64,000 bases of DNA. Origin: Burkholderiales bacterium. Lineage in GTDB: Bacteria > Pseudomonadota > Gammaproteobacteria > Burkholderiales > Burkholderiaceae_C. Positions 8,812-17,419 of this stretch are shown here, in pieces. Both the position numbers and the translations under genes were made by a program. Position 1 is the stretch's first letter, and every line of letters begins with the position of its first letter. Location of the stretch: assembly GCA_947474755.1 (NCBI GenBank), contig CANJJE010000001.1:310001-374000 (forward strand), in the 5' to 3' direction. Below the pieces are notes generated by a model, which searched no databases, had not been told where the DNA came from, and saw nothing but the letters and a program-made list of their open reading frames with translations.

Positions 8812-10908
8812 TCAGCCGGGCTTGACCGAAGTCAGCAGCTGATCCAGCGCCTGCGCCAGCTCCGCGCGCTGCAGCGGCTTCGCGAGCACGCGGGTCACGC
8901 CGACGGCGGCAGCGCGTGCCGCCAGCTGCGGGCCGCCATAGCCGCTGATGAGAAGCACGGGCAACTGTGGCGCGAAGGCGCGCAGCGCTTCGGTGAGCTG
9001 AGTGCCGGTCATGGCAGGCATGACTTCGTCGGTCAGCAGCGCGTCGTAGCGGCCGGGCTCGTCGCGCAAGGCCGTCAGGGCGGCTTTCGGGTCGGTGTAG
9101 CCGATGGGTTCGTAGCCGAGTTCGGCGAGCAGCTCTTCGGCGAGTTCGACCAGCGCCGGCTCGTCATCGACGATCATCAGGGTCTGGCCACGGCCGGTCG
9201 GTGTGTCGGCGGATGTTGCGGCTTCGAGCACCAGCGCGTCGTGCGATTCGGGAAGGTACAGCGTGAAGCGCGCGCCAGCACGAGGCGCTCCAGGCGTGCT
9301 CTGCACGTCGATTGCGCCTCCGAATTCGGCCACCACGCCGTGCACCACCGCCAGGCCCAGGCCAGTGCCGGCATGCTCGCGCCGGGTGGTGAAGAAAGGC
9401 TCGAACAAGTGGTCCATCACCTCGGCAGCGATGCCTTCGCCTTCGTCAGCCACGCTCAAGGCAAGATAGTCGCCCGGTTCCAACTGCCCGTGTGATACGG
9501 CCTGCGGCTCGCGCAGCGTGCGGCGACCGGTAGAGACGGCCAGCGTGCCACCATCGGGCATCGCCTGCATGGCGTTCGTGCACAGGTTCATCACTGCCTC
9601 GAACACCTGCGTCGGGTCGCCGCGCAGCCGCAAGCCGGGGGCCTCGAAGCGGCTTTCCAGCACGACGCCGTGGCGCAGCGATGCGGCCAGCAGGCCCAGC
9701 ACCTCGTCGATGATCGGCTGCACCTCGAACACCGTCGCACTTCGCGCGCCGCTGCGGCTGAAGGATAGGATGCGTTCAACCAGTGACTTTCCGCGCAGCG
9801 CGGCGCGCAGCACCTGATCAAGCTGGCGGGCCTGACGGCTGCCGTCGACCGCGCCCTGTCTCGCCATCTCGGCGTAACCCAGCACAGCCGCCAGCACGTT
9901 GTTGAAGTCGTGCGCCACGCCGCCGGCCAGTGTGCCCAGCGATTCGAGGCGATTGGTGCGCGACAGCTGGGTCTGCAATGCTGCCTGCGAGTCTTGCCGG
10001 CGCTGTTCGGCGCGCGCGATGCGGTGTGCCGCGGCTGCTAGTCCGGCCAGCAGGAGCATCACGCCGGATGAGGCGAACAACGCCACATCGCGCCAGGGTT
10101 CGAGCGCTGCCTCGACATCGCGCGTCAGCACCAGCGTCAACCCGAGGCGCGGGAGCGTCCGCTCTGCAATCAGGCGCTCCCGCCCGTCACTGAGCAGCCG
10201 CACGTCATGGTGGCGTTCGGGTCCGGGCGGTTGCAGCGTTTCGGCGACGCCGATATCAGGAAGGTGCAGCAATGAGCCCGCCAGCCGCACCCCGTCGGCG
10301 CGAAATACCGCCATCCGCGCATCGGCGGTCGGAGAGGCCTTGGAGAACGCACCGCGCAAGGCTTCGACTGGCAGCGCAGCGATCAGCCAGCCACCGAGCG
10401 CACCCTCGTGGTCGTTGTATCGCACCGCCAGCGCGACCGATGGCTCGCCGCTGGTCATGTTCGGAAACGGCAGGCTCAGCGCGGTGTCGGTGTCGCTCAG
10501 GCTTGTCAGTCCAGGCAAGAAGCTGGATGGATCCGGCGCCAGTGCCGGACTCGATGCGGCGAGGAGGCGACCTTGCCGGTCGATGATCCAGAGCTGGCTG
10601 GCCAAGGGCAGCTTCAGCTCGTGCGGGTAGCGATTGCCGACGATCTCACCGAACTCGGGCAGCAATTCCCCAATGCGCAGTTCCAGGCGCACCGCTTGCA
10701 GGCCAATCTCCACGCTCTCCAGCCCGCGGCCCAGCTCGTCGGTCAGCGCGAGCGACAGCACCGACAGCTCCCTCGCCTGGCTGGTCAGCGCTTCGCGTCG
10801 CAGGTGCCACAGGCTGGCGGCGGTGACGATGATCAAAGACAGCGCCGCCAGCCCGGCGACGAGCCAGATGCGGGGCAGGGCAGGGCGAAGCGGAAGGCTG
10901 TCAGTCAT
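8812..10908 (-). CDS. Hybrid sensor histidine kinase with C-terminal receiver
   Basis: About 698 residues. Order: first membrane helix (residues ~14-34), a periplasmic sensor region of about 240 residues of Cache type, second helix (ALFASSGVMLLLAGLAAAAH), then a HisKA domain with AGGVAHDFNNVLAAVLGYAE (phospho-accepting His at about residue 333). The ATPase follows with NLCTNAMQAM, DEGEGI and GTGLGLAVVHGVV. Last is a receiver domain (MIVDDEP, TDEVMPAM, K-P-L). The AHDFNN form is that of the HPK4-like hybrid kinases. ATG at 10908 is used; a GTG at 10935 would add nine residues. It lies back to back with the OmpR-type regulator, its probable partner. The signal is unknown. Confidence 0.9.
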   Translation of the reverse strand: MTDSLPLRPALPRIWLVAGLAALSLIIVTAASLWHLRREALTSQARELSVLSLALTDELGRGLESVEIGLQAVRLELRIGELLPEFGEIVGNRYPHELKLPLASQLWIIDRQGRLLAASSPALAPDPSSFLPGLTSLSDTDTALSLPFPNMTSGEPSVALAVRYNDHEGALGGWLIAALPVEALRGAFSKASPTADARMAVFRADGVRLAGSLLHLPDIGVAETLQPPGPERHHDVRLLSDGRERLIAERTLPRLGLTLVLTRDVEAALEPWRDVALFASSGVMLLLAGLAAAAHRIARAEQRRQDSQAALQTQLSRTNRLESLGTLAGGVAHDFNNVLAAVLGYAEMARQGAVDGSRQARQLDQVLRAALRGKSLVERILSFSRSGARSATVFEVQPIIDEVLGLLAASLRHGVVLESRFEAPGLRLRGDPTQVFEAVMNLCTNAMQAMPDGGTLAVSTGRRTLREPQAVSHGQLEPGDYLALSVADEGEGIAAEVMDHLFEPFFTTRREHAGTGLGLAVVHGVVAEFGGAIDVQSTPGAPRAGARFTLYLPESHDALVLEAATSADTPTGRGQTLMIVDDEPALVELAEELLAELGYEPIGYTDPKAALTALRDEPGRYDALLTDEVMPAMTGTQLTEALRAFAPQLPVLLISGYGGPQLAARAAAVGVTRVLAKPLQRAELAQALDQLLTSVKPG

Positions 10909-11039
10909 CGGCAAGCGGACTACCCGTGTTGACACAGGCCCGCTGCATCGCAGGCCGTCGGTGGGAACGCGGACCGGACCGCCGTTGCCGCGCTACGATT
11001 CCTCGACTTGCATTCCCGTTGCGCCACATCGCCGATTTC

Positions 11040-11771
11040 ATGGCCTCACAAACAAGTCCGCACGTCCTCATCATCGATGACGACCCCAGTATCCGCGATA
11101 TGGTGAGCGAATACCTCGTCGACAACGGAATGCGCGTCAGTGTTGGTGCGTCGGGCCAGGACATGTTCGCGGTGATCGACCGTGAGGCGATCGATCTGGT
11201 GCTGCTGGACCTGAAGCTGCCGAGCGAAGATGGCATGCAACTCGCCCGTCAGCTGCGGGAGCGCGCCACCGTGCCGATCGTGCTTCTGACCGGTCGCAAC
11301 GAGGAGGCCGACCGTGTCATGGGTCTCGAACTCGGCGCCGACGACTACGTGACCAAGCCCTTCAGTCCACGCGAGCTGCTCGCTCGGGTGAGGGCGGTGC
11401 TGCGGCGGTACCAGGTGCAGGCCACGCTGCCCGAACGTGACAACACGAGACGCGCATTCCGTTTCTCGGGTTGGGAGCTGAACCTGCGCACACGGCGCCT
11501 GATCTCGCCAGCAGGCTTGGCCGTCGACTTGTCGAACGGTGAGTTCAGCCTGCTGACGGCGCTTTGCGGGGCACCGCGCCGGTCGCTGTCGAGAGACCAA
11601 TTGCTGTCGATGTCTCGCTTGCACGAGGCAGAGGTGTACGACCGCACGATCGATGTGCAGATCCTTCGGCTGCGCCGCAAGATCGAGGCAGACCCGGCGC
11701 ACCCGGTGATGATCGTCACCGAGCGCGGGGCCGGGTACCAACTGGTCAGCGATGTGCAGACGCTGTACTGA
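11040..11771 (+). CDS. OmpR/PhoB-family response regulator
   Basis: 243 residues. The N-terminal receiver has LIIDDDPSIRD, phospho-accepting Asp at residue 57 (LLDLKLPSEDG), VLLTGRNEEADRVMGLELGA and DYVTKPFSPRELLARV. The C-terminal winged-helix DNA-binding domain has SNGEFSLLTALC and YDRTIDVQILRLRRKIE. It is divergent from the hybrid kinase with about 130 bases between the chosen starts, which suggests a two-component pair with a shared control region. The ATG at 11040 directly precedes the receiver domain. Confidence 0.9.
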   Translation: MASQTSPHVLIIDDDPSIRDMVSEYLVDNGMRVSVGASGQDMFAVIDREAIDLVLLDLKLPSEDGMQLARQLRERATVPIVLLTGRNEEADRVMGLELGADDYVTKPFSPRELLARVRAVLRRYQVQATLPERDNTRRAFRFSGWELNLRTRRLISPAGLAVDLSNGEFSLLTALCGAPRRSLSRDQLLSMSRLHEAEVYDRTIDVQILRLRRKIEADPAHPVMIVTERGAGYQLVSDVQTLY

Positions 11772-11808
11772 TGAACTCTGCCGCGCGCCTGGCAACACGC
11801 GTCCGGTC

Positions 11809-13344
11809 TCAGCCCAACCGCACCGGCACGTAAACCTTGATCTCGCCGCGCTGCACGAGTAACGCGGCCGACTTCTGCGACTTCGCGGCCGCCTCGCGTG
11901 CCTCGTTGACACTCGCCACCGGCTTGCCGTTGACCGCCAGCAACACATCCCCCGGCTGGATCCCGGCCCGCTCGCTGGCGCCGGTCACGCCTTCGATCAC
12001 CAGGCCACTGGCCAGGCCAGACTCGCGCTTTTCTTCCGGTTGCAGCGGCCTCAGCGCAAGGCCCAGGCGCCCACGTGGCGTGGTGGCCTCGGATTCCGAC
12101 TTGGCGACCTTGTTGTCGGGCTTGGCATCGGCCAGGGTCGCGGTCACGGTGCGCTGCGCCCCCTGACGCCAGAGTTGAAGGGACAGTTTGTCGCCTGGCA
12201 GCGCCAGACCGACGAGGGCCGGCAGGTCGACCGAATCCACGATCGGCGTCCCATTGACCACCAGAACGACATCCCCCGCCTCGATGCCGGCTTTTCCAGC
12301 CGGGCTGTTCGGGTCGACATTGGCCACCAGTGCTCCCTCCGGCCGCGGCAGCTTGAATGATTCGGCCAGCGTCTGGTTCACTTCCTGCACCGTGACACCC
12401 AGACGCGCATGGCGCACCTTGCCGGTGTCGAGCACCTGGCGTTCGATGTGTTGCGCCACCTCGACGGGAATCGCGAACGACAGGCCCTGGTACCCACCGG
12501 ATCGCGAATAGATCTGCGAGTTGATGCCGATCACTTCACCACGCGTGTTGAACAGCGGACCACCGGAGTTGCCGGGATTCACTGCCACATCGGTCTGTAT
12601 GAAGGGCACCGCGCTATCGTCGTGCAACGAGCGGCCTACTGCGCTGACGACGCCTGCGGTGACGGTGTTCTCGAAGCCGAAGGGGGAGCCGATCGCCAGC
12701 ACCCATTCACCGACCTGAGGTGGCTGCTTGGCCGGTGCCAGCACCACCGTCGGCAGGTCCCTGGCGTCTATCTTCAGCACCGCGATGTCGGTCTTCGCAT
12801 CCGCACCCAACACCTTGGCGCGGAACTCGCGTCGGTCAGTCAGCTTGACCACCACCTCCTGCGCGCCGTGCACCACATGCGCGTTGGTCAGGATTACGCC
12901 GTCGGACTGAACGATGAAGCCAGAGCCCTCGCCACGCATTGGCACGCGGGTGCCCGGCGCGATGCCGGGCGGCAGGCCGCCGAACTGCTGCTGGAAGCGG
13001 CGCAGGAAGTCCCGATAGGCGCTGTTTGGCGGTGCGGTATTGCCGGACGCATCGCCGCCGTCATCAGTGCTGTCATCCTCGCTGTCGTCTTCTGCCCCGT
13101 TCATGGCCACCTTGCGGGTGCCGCTGACGCTGATATTCACCACGGCGGGACCGTAGCGCTTGGCAATGCTGGCCAGATCCGGCAGGCCGGCCGGTGTTGG
13201 GGCTGCAGTGGCAACCGGTGTCCGCAAGATCGAAGTGTTTTCGGCGTGGACCATGCGGTAGGTGCCGGCCGCGCCGAAGCCGAGTACAGCGGCGGCGGCA
13301 ATGGCGATGGCTGTGCGACGGGGCAGGGAGGAGGATGCGGTCAT
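11809..13344 (-). CDS. Periplasmic Do-family serine protease with two PDZ domains
   Basis: 511 residues, a DegP/DegQ/MucD-type protease-chaperone. An Ala-rich N-terminal export segment is followed by the trypsin-like domain with the triad His156 (NAHVV), Asp186 (DIAVLKID) and Ser260 (NPGNSGGP). Two PDZ domains follow (ALVANVDPNSPAGKAGI and LVIEGVTGASERAGI). An acidic insertion near residues 84-98 (DDSEDDSTDDGGD) lies in the loop after the first beta strands. In many betaproteobacteria this gene follows rpoE-rseA-rseB, but those genes are not recognisable upstream here. The role is degradation or refolding of envelope proteins. Confidence 0.93.
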   Translation of the reverse strand: MTASSSLPRRTAIAIAAAAVLGFGAAGTYRMVHAENTSILRTPVATAAPTPAGLPDLASIAKRYGPAVVNISVSGTRKVAMNGAEDDSEDDSTDDGGDASGNTAPPNSAYRDFLRRFQQQFGGLPPGIAPGTRVPMRGEGSGFIVQSDGVILTNAHVVHGAQEVVVKLTDRREFRAKVLGADAKTDIAVLKIDARDLPTVVLAPAKQPPQVGEWVLAIGSPFGFENTVTAGVVSAVGRSLHDDSAVPFIQTDVAVNPGNSGGPLFNTRGEVIGINSQIYSRSGGYQGLSFAIPVEVAQHIERQVLDTGKVRHARLGVTVQEVNQTLAESFKLPRPEGALVANVDPNSPAGKAGIEAGDVVLVVNGTPIVDSVDLPALVGLALPGDKLSLQLWRQGAQRTVTATLADAKPDNKVAKSESEATTPRGRLGLALRPLQPEEKRESGLASGLVIEGVTGASERAGIQPGDVLLAVNGKPVASVNEAREAAAKSQKSAALLVQRGEIKVYVPVRLG

Positions 13345-13407
13345 GGTGGTGCTTTCGAGGGGTGGATTGGCGTGGTGGAGGCTGGTCAGGCAGGGGTGCT
13401 TGCTGCC

Positions 13408-13557
13408 TCAGCCGACCCAATTGACGCTGGCCGCTTCGCGCAGCGACGCGATGTTGTCAACGTGCAATGGTTTGTCAGGTGACGGCGAGGCCGTGTCCTT
13501 GGGGCGGGTTCTCCATACGGCGTCGGTGGGCGAAGCGAATTCGTCATCCGCATCTGC
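13408..13557 (-). pseudogene. Coding-like frame without a start, possible gene remnant
   Basis: The minus frame between a TAG at 13558-13560 and a TGA at 13408-13410 encodes 49 residues of protein-like composition: acidic start ADADDEFASPTDAVW, then PLHVDNIASLREAASVNWVG. It has no ATG, GTG or usable start before the middle. It sits 64 bases upstream of the protease gene, where rseB or another rpoE-cluster gene would be expected. It could be the tail of a decayed or frameshifted gene, or chance. I do not recognise the family. Confidence 0.25.
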
Positions 13558-13698
13558 CTAGTGTCGGGAGTCACTTGCAAGCCGGTGTTTCGAACGTATG
13601 CCATGCTGATGACAACTGAAACAGATCTGAAGCCGATCCCTGTGGTCAGCTGCGGCTGAAACACATCGACCGTCTCGACGCAGACCTGCTGCGCAGGT
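13411..13698. other. Gap with no convincing gene
   Basis: Apart from the coding-like remnant described at 13408-13557, I see no supported gene between the protease start and the small frame at 13699. The short open frames on both strands are Arg/Pro-rich and look like random high-GC translation. No clear hairpin terminator or repeat was seen. Confidence 0.4.
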
Positions 13699-13944
13699 TC
13701 AGCCCATGCCAGGACGGGCCTGCTCGGCATCGATGACCAGCGCGTCTGCGATGTCCGGGTTCAGCAGGCCCGGCGCATCCCGAAAGCGCAGTTTGGGGAG
13801 CACGCCGCCTGCCACCCCCATCAGCGAGAGCACGCCGAGTGCTTGTACTAGTTGGGCGAGCAGCCCGATCCGCTTGGTCGTCGGCGCGATGTCGTTCACC
13901 AGGTCCCGCAAGACAGGCGCCGCGGCCTCCGTGCGGTTGAACAT
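13699..13944 (-). CDS. Small hypothetical protein, possible membrane segment
   Basis: An 81-residue frame with natural-looking composition. A polar N-terminal helix (VLRDLVNDIAPTTKR) is followed by a hydrophobic stretch IGLLAQLVQALGVLSLMGVA long enough for one membrane helix, then a short polar tail ending ARPGMG. An in-frame stop lies ten codons upstream of the ATG. No family is recognised and no ribosome-binding site is obvious. It may be a small membrane protein or a fragment of a larger one. Its neighbours are the protease on one side and the iscR control region on the other. Confidence 0.35.
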   Translation of the reverse strand: MFNRTEAAAPVLRDLVNDIAPTTKRIGLLAQLVQALGVLSLMGVAGGVLPKLRFRDAPGLLNPDIADALVIDAEQARPGMG

Positions 13945-14150
13945 GCCGTACGTGCGGAGCAGGGTGAAGGTTCATCGTTTTCGTTCATCGAGTCGCGTTC
14001 ATTGCTGACTGCACAAACCCAGGTTTCATCTGGAACATTCAGCCAGAATTTGATGCGCCTAGGTGTTTGTCACAACTTTGTCTACGACAGGTTGCTGTCA
14101 AATTCGTGGAACTTCCCGGGGCAATGCCTACCAAATCACTTGGGTTCCGC
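13945..14150. other. Gene-free, AT-richer leader region upstream of iscR
   Basis: No supported gene. The base composition drops in GC compared with the flanks, as is usual for control regions. The right side leads into the iscR promoter and IscR-type operator. No further structure was seen. Confidence 0.5.
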
Positions 14151-14176
14151 TATACTCGACAAAACTGGTCAGGTAA
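14151..14176 (+). promoter_or_regulatory. iscR promoter -10 and type 1 IscR operator
   Basis: A TATACT hexamer at 14151-14156 fits a -10 box; the -35 is weak. The 25 bases at 14152-14176 match the type 1 IscR consensus (ATASYYGACTRWWWYAGTCRRSTAT) at 21 of 25 positions, with half-sites ATACTCGAC and GGTCAGGTA. Type 1 sites bind [2Fe-2S]-IscR and mediate repression of the isc operon, so an autoregulatory loop is inferred. The site lies 107 bases before the iscR start. Confidence 0.75.
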
Positions 14177-14282
14177 GCGGCTGCCTCCACAAGAGGTGTC
14201 CGTTGACCGACTGGTGTGCCGATAGGCGGACGTTGCCAAACAGGCCGTCTTTATGCCCTTCGGGGCGACAGGAGTAGTCATC

Positions 14283-14816
14283 ATGCGTCTCACCACCAAA
14301 GGTCGTTTTGCTGTCACCGCCATGATCGATCTGGCACTGCGAGAACATTCAAGGCCCGTCGCGCTGGCCGCGATCAGCGCGCGCCAGCAGATCTCGTTGT
14401 CCTATCTTGAACAGCTCTTCGGCCGCCTGCGCCGCCATGAGCTGGTGGAAAGCACACGTGGTCCCGGTGGCGGTTATTCGCTGGGCCGCAAGTCCGAAGA
14501 CATCACCGTAGCCGACATCATCTTGGCGGTCGATGAGCCGCTGGATGCCACCGGTTGCAGTGGCAAGGAAAACTGCATGGGCGAGGACGGCGGACGCTGC
14601 ATGACTCACGACCTGTGGGCCAGCCTCAACACAAAGATGATCGAGCACTTGAACTCCATCTCGCTGAAGAAGCTGGTAGTCGATCAACTGGCCAAGGGCG
14701 TGTCGGTGGAAGAGCACCCGGTCAAGCGGGCGATCTCGATCCAGCCGGTGGTCAAGCCGATCCGCATCACGGCGCCCAATTCTGTGTTCGCACTGGGCGC
14801 TGCCTTCTCGAAGTAA
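14283..14816 (+). CDS. iscR: Fe-S cluster regulator IscR (Rrf2 family)
   Basis: 177 residues. A winged-helix N-terminus ([40 protein letters not shown]) is followed by the cluster-binding loop with Cys92, Cys98, Cys106 and His109. The last two Cys are two residues further apart than in Escherichia coli IscR, which is common in betaproteobacteria as I recall. The C-terminal tail after residue 140 is longer than in E. coli. IscR senses cluster supply and represses the isc operon when loaded. It is first in the iscR-iscS-iscU-iscA-hscB-hscA-fdx operon. ATG at 14283 starts the family block. Confidence 0.95.
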   Translation: MRLTTKGRFAVTAMIDLALREHSRPVALAAISARQQISLSYLEQLFGRLRRHELVESTRGPGGGYSLGRKSEDITVADIILAVDEPLDATGCSGKENCMGEDGGRCMTHDLWASLNTKMIEHLNSISLKKLVVDQLAKGVSVEEHPVKRAISIQPVVKPIRITAPNSVFALGAAFSK

Positions 14817-14839
14817 GGTTGATTTCGCCATCACCCCAT

Positions 14840-16060
14840 ATGGACCTGACACCGCATTTCCCGATATACATGGACTACGGCGCCACCAACCCGGTGGACC
14901 AGCGTGTCGTCGACGCGATGATTCCCTGGCTGCGCGAGCACTTCGGTAACCCTGCCTCGCGCAGCCACGCTTGGGGCTGGGAGGCGGAAGCCGCGGTCGA
15001 GAAGGCGCGGGAAGAGGTTGCGACGTTGATCGGAGCCGATCCTCGCGAGATCGTCTGGACGTCGGGTGCCACCGAGTCGAACAATCTCGCACTGAAAGGC
15101 GCGGCTCAGTTCTACAAGACTCGCGGCAAGCACATCATCACCGTCAAGACCGAGCACAAGGCGGTCCTGGACACGGTACGAGAACTGGAGAGGCAGGGGT
15201 TTGATGCCACCTACCTGGACGTGCAGGAAGACGGCTTGCTCGACTTCGAGGTGCTGAAGGCTGCGATTCGCCCCGATACGATCCTGATCTCCGTGATGTT
15301 GGTGAACAACGAGATTGGCGTCATTCAAGATATTTCTGCGATCGGAGCACTATGCCGTGAGCGCGGCATCATCTTCCACGTCGATGCGGCGCAAGCCACC
15401 GGCAAGGTCGCAATCGATCTGACTACGCTGCCGGTCGATCTGATGAGTCTGGCGTCACACAAGACCTACGGCCCGAAGGGCATAGGTGCGTTGTACGTGC
15501 GCCGCAAGCCGCGGGTGCGCATCGAGGCCCAGATGCACGGCGGTGGACACGAACGCGGCATGCGTTCAGGCACGCTGCCCACGCACCAGATCGTCGGCAT
15601 GGGTGAGGCATTCCGCATTGCGCGCGAGGAAATGGGCGTCGAGAACGAGCGCATCCGCATGCTTCAGAAGCGTTTGCTAAGCGGCTTGTCAGGCATCGAG
15701 CAGACTTTCCTGAACGGTCACCCGACGCAGCGCGTACCGCACAACGTCAACATGTCGTTCAACTTCGTCGAGGGCGAGTCGTTGATCATGGGCATCAAAG
15801 GCATCGCGGTGTCGTCTGGTTCGGCGTGCACCTCGGCCAGCCTGGAGCCGAGCTACGTGTTGCGCGCCCTGGGTCGCAGCGACGAACTGGCGCATTCCAG
15901 TCTGCGCATGACGATCGGCCGCTTCACCACGACCGAAGAGATCGATTACGTGATTACCACGCTGAAGGACCGCGTCGCCAGGCTGCGCGAGCTGTCACCA
16001 CTGTGGGACATGTACAAGGAGGGTGTCGACATCAGCACCATCCAGTGGGCGGCGCATTGA
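14840..16060 (+). CDS. iscS: Cysteine desulfurase IscS
   Basis: 406 residues. A class V aminotransferase that takes sulfur from cysteine for Fe-S clusters, thiolated tRNAs and other cofactors. The PLP-binding Lys lies in [12 protein letters not shown] (about residue 208) and the catalytic Cys in [20 protein letters not shown] (about 330). The C-terminal [15 protein letters not shown], where IscU docks, is intact. The N-terminus [20 protein letters not shown] is typical apart from DYGATNP in place of the usual DYSATTP. It lies 23 bases after iscR. Confidence 0.97.
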   Translation: MDLTPHFPIYMDYGATNPVDQRVVDAMIPWLREHFGNPASRSHAWGWEAEAAVEKAREEVATLIGADPREIVWTSGATESNNLALKGAAQFYKTRGKHIITVKTEHKAVLDTVRELERQGFDATYLDVQEDGLLDFEVLKAAIRPDTILISVMLVNNEIGVIQDISAIGALCRERGIIFHVDAAQATGKVAIDLTTLPVDLMSLASHKTYGPKGIGALYVRRKPRVRIEAQMHGGGHERGMRSGTLPTHQIVGMGEAFRIAREEMGVENERIRMLQKRLLSGLSGIEQTFLNGHPTQRVPHNVNMSFNFVEGESLIMGIKGIAVSSGSACTSASLEPSYVLRALGRSDELAHSSLRMTIGRFTTTEEIDYVITTLKDRVARLRELSPLWDMYKEGVDISTIQWAAH

Positions 16061-16099
16061 GCGCGTCCCGGCACCTGATCATGAATCTGGAGTACTGAC

Positions 16100-16516
16100 A
16101 TGGCATACAGCGAAAAAGTCGTCGAGCATTACGAAAACCCCCGTAACGTTGGTTCCTTCGACAAGGGTGATGACACCGTGGGCACCGGCATGGTCGGCGC
16201 ACCGGCATGCGGCGATGTGATGAAGTTGCAGATCAAGGTCAACCCGGTCACGGGCCTGATCGAAGACGCGAAGTTCAAGACTTATGGCTGTGGCTCTGCC
16301 ATCGCATCGAGCTCGCTGGTCACCGAATGGATCAAGGGCAAGTCGCTGGACGAAGCGTTGACCATCAAGAACACCCACATCGCCGAGGAACTGGCGTTGC
16401 CGCCGGTGAAGATCCATTGCTCGATCCTTGCCGAAGACGCGATCAAGGCGGCGGTCAATGACTACAAGTCCAAGACGGCGTCAGCGGTCGTAACGGCAGG
16501 TGAAACTGCGCACTGA
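16100..16516 (+). CDS. iscU: Fe-S cluster scaffold IscU
   Basis: 138 residues. The cluster ligands are Cys37 (with Asp39), Cys64 and Cys107, and the HscA recognition motif LPPVK is at residues 100-104. IscU builds [2Fe-2S] clusters with sulfur from IscS and passes them on with the help of HscA and HscB. It lies 39 bases after iscS and just before iscA. Confidence 0.97.
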   Translation: MAYSEKVVEHYENPRNVGSFDKGDDTVGTGMVGAPACGDVMKLQIKVNPVTGLIEDAKFKTYGCGSAIASSSLVTEWIKGKSLDEALTIKNTHIAEELALPPVKIHCSILAEDAIKAAVNDYKSKTASAVVTAGETAH

Positions 16517-16519
16517 ACC

Positions 16520-16843
16520 ATGGCTGTCACACTGACTGAAGCAGCGGCAAAACATGTCACCCGTTACATCGGCAAGCGAGGCAAGGGCGTCGGCGTTCGC
16601 CTTGGCGTACGCACCACCGGCTGTTCAGGGTTGGCCTACAAGCTCGAATATGCCGACGACGTGGCGCCTGAAGACACCGTGTTCGAAGACCACGGCGTCA
16701 AGGTGCTGATCGACCCGAAGAGTCTGCCCTACATCGATGGCACCGAACTCGACTTCGTGCGCGAGGGCCTGAATGAAGGCTTCAAGTTCCACAACCCACG
16801 CGAGAAGGATCGCTGTGGATGTGGCGAATCCTTCCGCGTGTGA
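16520..16843 (+). CDS. iscA: A-type Fe-S carrier IscA
   Basis: 107 residues, full length for the family. The three invariant cysteines are Cys35 (TTGCSGLAY), Cys99 and Cys101 (DRCGCGESF). A-type carriers receive clusters from IscU and deliver them to client proteins, and take part in [4Fe-4S] assembly. The ATG follows the iscU stop by three bases, so translation is probably coupled. Confidence 0.97.
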   Translation: MAVTLTEAAAKHVTRYIGKRGKGVGVRLGVRTTGCSGLAYKLEYADDVAPEDTVFEDHGVKVLIDPKSLPYIDGTELDFVREGLNEGFKFHNPREKDRCGCGESFRV

Positions 16844-16896
16844 GGAGCTTTGTCCCGACACGCTGAGCTGCTGTTGACCTTGCATCGAAGGCGGCG

Positions 16897-17415
16897 ATGA
16901 GGATTGACAGCGACGACTTCGAACTCTTTGGCCTGCCTCGGCAGTTCGAGCAGGACATTGCTGCAATCGATGCGCGCTGGCGCACGCTGCTGGCCGAGTG
17001 CCATCCCGATCGTTTCGTGAGCGAAGGCGAGCAGGCACAGCGCCTGGCGATGCAGTGGTCCGTACGCATCAACGAGGCGCACCGGCGACTGAAAGATCCG
17101 CTGGCCAGAGCCGCTTACCTCTGCGAGTTGCACGGCGCACCGATCCATGCAGAAGACAACACCGCCATGCCTGGCAGCTTCCTGATGCAGCAGATGGAGT
17201 GGCGCGAGTCGCTTGAGCAAGCGTCGACGCTGGCCGAGGTGAAGGTGCTCGCATCCGCCGTTGCTGCGCATAGCAAGCACGCGCTCGGCGACCTGCGCCG
17301 ACTGCTCGACGATAAACACGACTACGCCGCCGCCGCGCAGCAGGTCAGATCCCTGATGTTCGTCGAGCGTTTTGCCCGCGACGTCGATCACCGGCTGGAA
17401 GCGCTGGAACACTAA
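16897..17415 (+). CDS. hscB: Fe-S co-chaperone HscB (J-protein)
   Basis: 172 residues. The J-domain carries the HPD motif at residues 36-38 ([10 protein letters not shown]) and [17 protein letters not shown]. The C-terminal three-helix domain binds IscU. It stimulates the ATPase of HscA in cluster transfer. An AAGG-type ribosome site precedes the ATG. The stop lies four bases before hscA. Confidence 0.95.
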   Translation: MRIDSDDFELFGLPRQFEQDIAAIDARWRTLLAECHPDRFVSEGEQAQRLAMQWSVRINEAHRRLKDPLARAAYLCELHGAPIHAEDNTAMPGSFLMQQMEWRESLEQASTLAEVKVLASAVAAHSKHALGDLRRLLDDKHDYAAAAQQVRSLMFVERFARDVDHRLEALEH

Positions 17416-17419
17416 TCAC

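Noticed and set aside
14140-14145. TTGGGT as a -35 box for iscR
   Set aside because: Its spacing to the TATACT hexamer is only five bases.
13386-14277. Several 100-140-codon frames on both strands upstream of iscR
   Set aside because: Composition is Arg/Pro/Ser-rich without protein-like pattern or ribosome sites; only the 81-residue frame at 13699-13944 and the start-less frame at 13408-13557 look coding-like.
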